Position numbers and translations under genes: made by a program. A stretch of 64,000 bases of DNA from Polaromonas sp. (lineage in GTDB: Bacteria; Pseudomonadota; Gammaproteobacteria; Burkholderiales; Burkholderiaceae_C): contig NZ_JACDDD010000001.1 in assembly GCF_013817205.1 (NCBI RefSeq), positions 1 through 64,000 on the forward strand, written 5' to 3'. Positions 62,611-64,000 of the stretch are shown piece by piece (the stretch's first letter is position 1; each line of letters starts with the position of its first letter). The notes under the pieces were generated by a model. The model saw only the letters and a program-made list of their open reading frames with translations, did not search any database and was not told the origin of the DNA.

Positions 62611-62668
62611 CTTTTAGCCATCCAGCCCTTGTCCAGATTGAACAAGCAGCTACCATTTCGATAGCAAT
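62611..62668 (-). repeat. R2 interspersed repeat, intergenic
   Basis: Minus strand TTGCTATCGAAATGGTAGCTGCTTGTTCAATCTGGACAAGGGCTGGATGGCTAAAAG. Confidence 0.75.
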
Positions 62669-62674
62669 CAGTAC

Positions 62675-63058
62675 TCAGCCCTGCAAAAACAGCGTGACCA
62701 GCGGCTCCGGCCCGACTTGGCGGCTCCAGTGGCCGTGCACTGTGGCATCGAAGGTGGCGCCGTCTGGCAACACATCGGCTGAGTAGAAATGTTCACTTGG
62801 GCCGAACACCCGCGACACCCCGCCCTGCAGGCCGATTTCCATCTGCCCACTGAGGATAAATACCCACTGCGGCTTCGGCGTGCAATGAAACTGGCTGCAA
62901 AAACCCACCGGGCTGTGGCGCAACTGGTAGCCGGTGGACGGCGCCAGCGGCGACAGCATGGCCTGCGGCGAGCCTTCGCTGAGCGCGACATGCTCCTCGC
63001 GGAACTTGGCACGGCCATCGGTGTCGGTGTAGAGGATGACTTTGGTGAAATCGGTCAT
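62675..63058 (-). CDS. Cupin-like protein
   Basis: QFHCTPKPQWVFILSGQMEIGLQGG...VHGHWSRQVGPEPLVTLFLQ. Confidence 0.75.
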   Translation of the reverse strand: MTDFTKVILYTDTDGRAKFREEHVALSEGSPQAMLSPLAPSTGYQLRHSPVGFCSQFHCTPKPQWVFILSGQMEIGLQGGVSRVFGPSEHFYSADVLPDGATFDATVHGHWSRQVGPEPLVTLFLQG

Positions 63059-63082
63059 GGAGTCCCCGAGTTAGAAAATTCG

Positions 63083-63604
63083 TCAGATAAGGCTGCTGGC
63101 GCCTGAAATCCGGTCCGCCAGCACGGTGGCAACAATGTCTTCAGCCCGCTCAGCTACATGAAAGCGCTGCGTATTCTCGTCCACGCCGGGCGGCTCCAGC
63201 GTGGCAAGCTGACTGTCCAGCAGCGACAGGGGCATGTAATGGCCGGTGCGCGCGGCCATGCGCGCCGCCAGCAGTGCATGTTCACCGTGCAGGTAGATAA
63301 AACGCAGGCCGGGCGCGCCGCTGCGCAGGATGTCGCGGTAAGCACGCTTGAGCGCCGAACACGACAGCACCAGGCCCCGGTTTGCGGCGTGCGCCTGCCG
63401 CAGGCGTTCGGCCAGCGCCTGCAGCCAGCCTTCGCGGTCCTCATCACTGAGAGGCACGCCAGCGGCCATGCGCGCCACATTGCGTTCGGGGTGCAGCACA
63501 TCCCCCTCCAGAAAGGGTAGCTTCAAGGCTTGGGCCAGTTGCGCACCCACGGTGCTTTTGCCGCAGCCGCTGACCCCCATGACCACAAAAATATCGGAAT
63601 TCAT
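63083..63604 (-). CDS. gntK: Gluconokinase
   Basis: VVMGVSGCGKSTVGAQLAQAL, LEGDVLHPERNVARMAAGVPLSDEDREGWL. Confidence 0.93.
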   Translation of the reverse strand: MNSDIFVVMGVSGCGKSTVGAQLAQALKLPFLEGDVLHPERNVARMAAGVPLSDEDREGWLQALAERLRQAHAANRGLVLSCSALKRAYRDILRSGAPGLRFIYLHGEHALLAARMAARTGHYMPLSLLDSQLATLEPPGVDENTQRFHVAERAEDIVATVLADRISGASSLI

Positions 63605-63645
63605 CGGCGCCTATTTTGCCTTTGCGTGGACAGGACCGGTCGGAC

Positions 63646-64000
63646 TCAGGCGGTCGCCTGCCTGAACTGCCGCCAGGCGCCGGCCGTCGGCGTGGTGCCG
63701 GCACCGGGCAACTCGGGACGACGGAAATAACCGTCCACCACCTCGGCCGGGTCGGTGAAGCAATCCTTGATCCAGGGAATGAATTCGAGTACCTCGCAGG
63801 CCGGGTGCGCGTACGACAGGTGCACATGCACCTGGCTCATGTCGCCCGCGTGCGGCGCCACTGGCAGGCGGAAGGCGTGTGCGGTCTCACACACGCGCAA
63901 CACCTCGGTCAGGCCGGCCAAACGCGTCGCATCAGGCTGCACCCAGTGAATCGCCTGCTGCGCAAAAAACTCTGCAAACGCATCGACCGTGTAGAGCTGC
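63646..64000 (-). CDS. Enolase-superfamily (mandelate racemase/muconate lactonizing-like) enzyme, partial at window edge
   Basis: VQPDATRLAGLTEVLRVCETAHAFRLPVAPHAGDMSQVHVHLSYAHP. Confidence 0.82.
   Translation of the reverse strand, partial: QLYTVDAFAEFFAQQAIHWVQPDATRLAGLTEVLRVCETAHAFRLPVAPHAGDMSQVHVHLSYAHPACEVLEFIPWIKDCFTDPAEVVDGYFRRPELPGAGTTPTAGAWRQFRQATA

Overview
High-GC Betaproteobacterial chromosomal window, most like Comamonadaceae (Polaromonas/Rhodoferax-type) by gene content; this placement is inferred, not searched. Main blocks: an IS3-family end beside a truncated Fic fragment and two adjacent Fic genes; murB, yajQ, retropepsin, plsY, ybaK and aldo-keto reductase housekeeping genes; a hybrid histidine kinase/CheR/CheB/kinase cluster (12.3-18.5 kb); a second PAS hybrid-kinase/response-regulator cluster (33.6-38.6 kb); a MerR(CadR-like)/CDF cluster; a one-strand periplasmic copper-handling cluster (about 43.2-50.8 kb); a LysR/GST/tautomerase block; ettA, rhlE and gluconokinase. 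The most interesting signal is two families of short interspersed repeats that lie in frame inside protein-coding genes. Family R2 (about 57 bp, core ATAGCTGCTTGCGC...GGGCTGGAGGCC..TTT) has ten recognisable copies. Its core spans exactly 14 codons in all ten by hand count, and all four genic copies are read on the same strand and in the same frame (IAxxAxxxGAEGxF-like). Family R1 (GCCGGGCCGCCCCAAGCAAG..AGCCCCCTCGGGGGGCAG...AGCGTGGGGGCC) has three genic copies, also all in one frame (AGPPQAxxAPSGGSE...SVGA). One acyl-CoA synthetase carries three separate in-frame insertions, and in a copper-cluster gene an R2 copy forms the signal-peptide core. This resembles the Rickettsia palindromic element phenomenon but appears to be a separate, possibly undescribed system. 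Other notable points: rhlE appears to overlap a Rossmann-fold gene out of frame through a 30-bp tandem repeat, an MFS gene is frameshifted, and there is a solitary ATP synthase subunit c gene.
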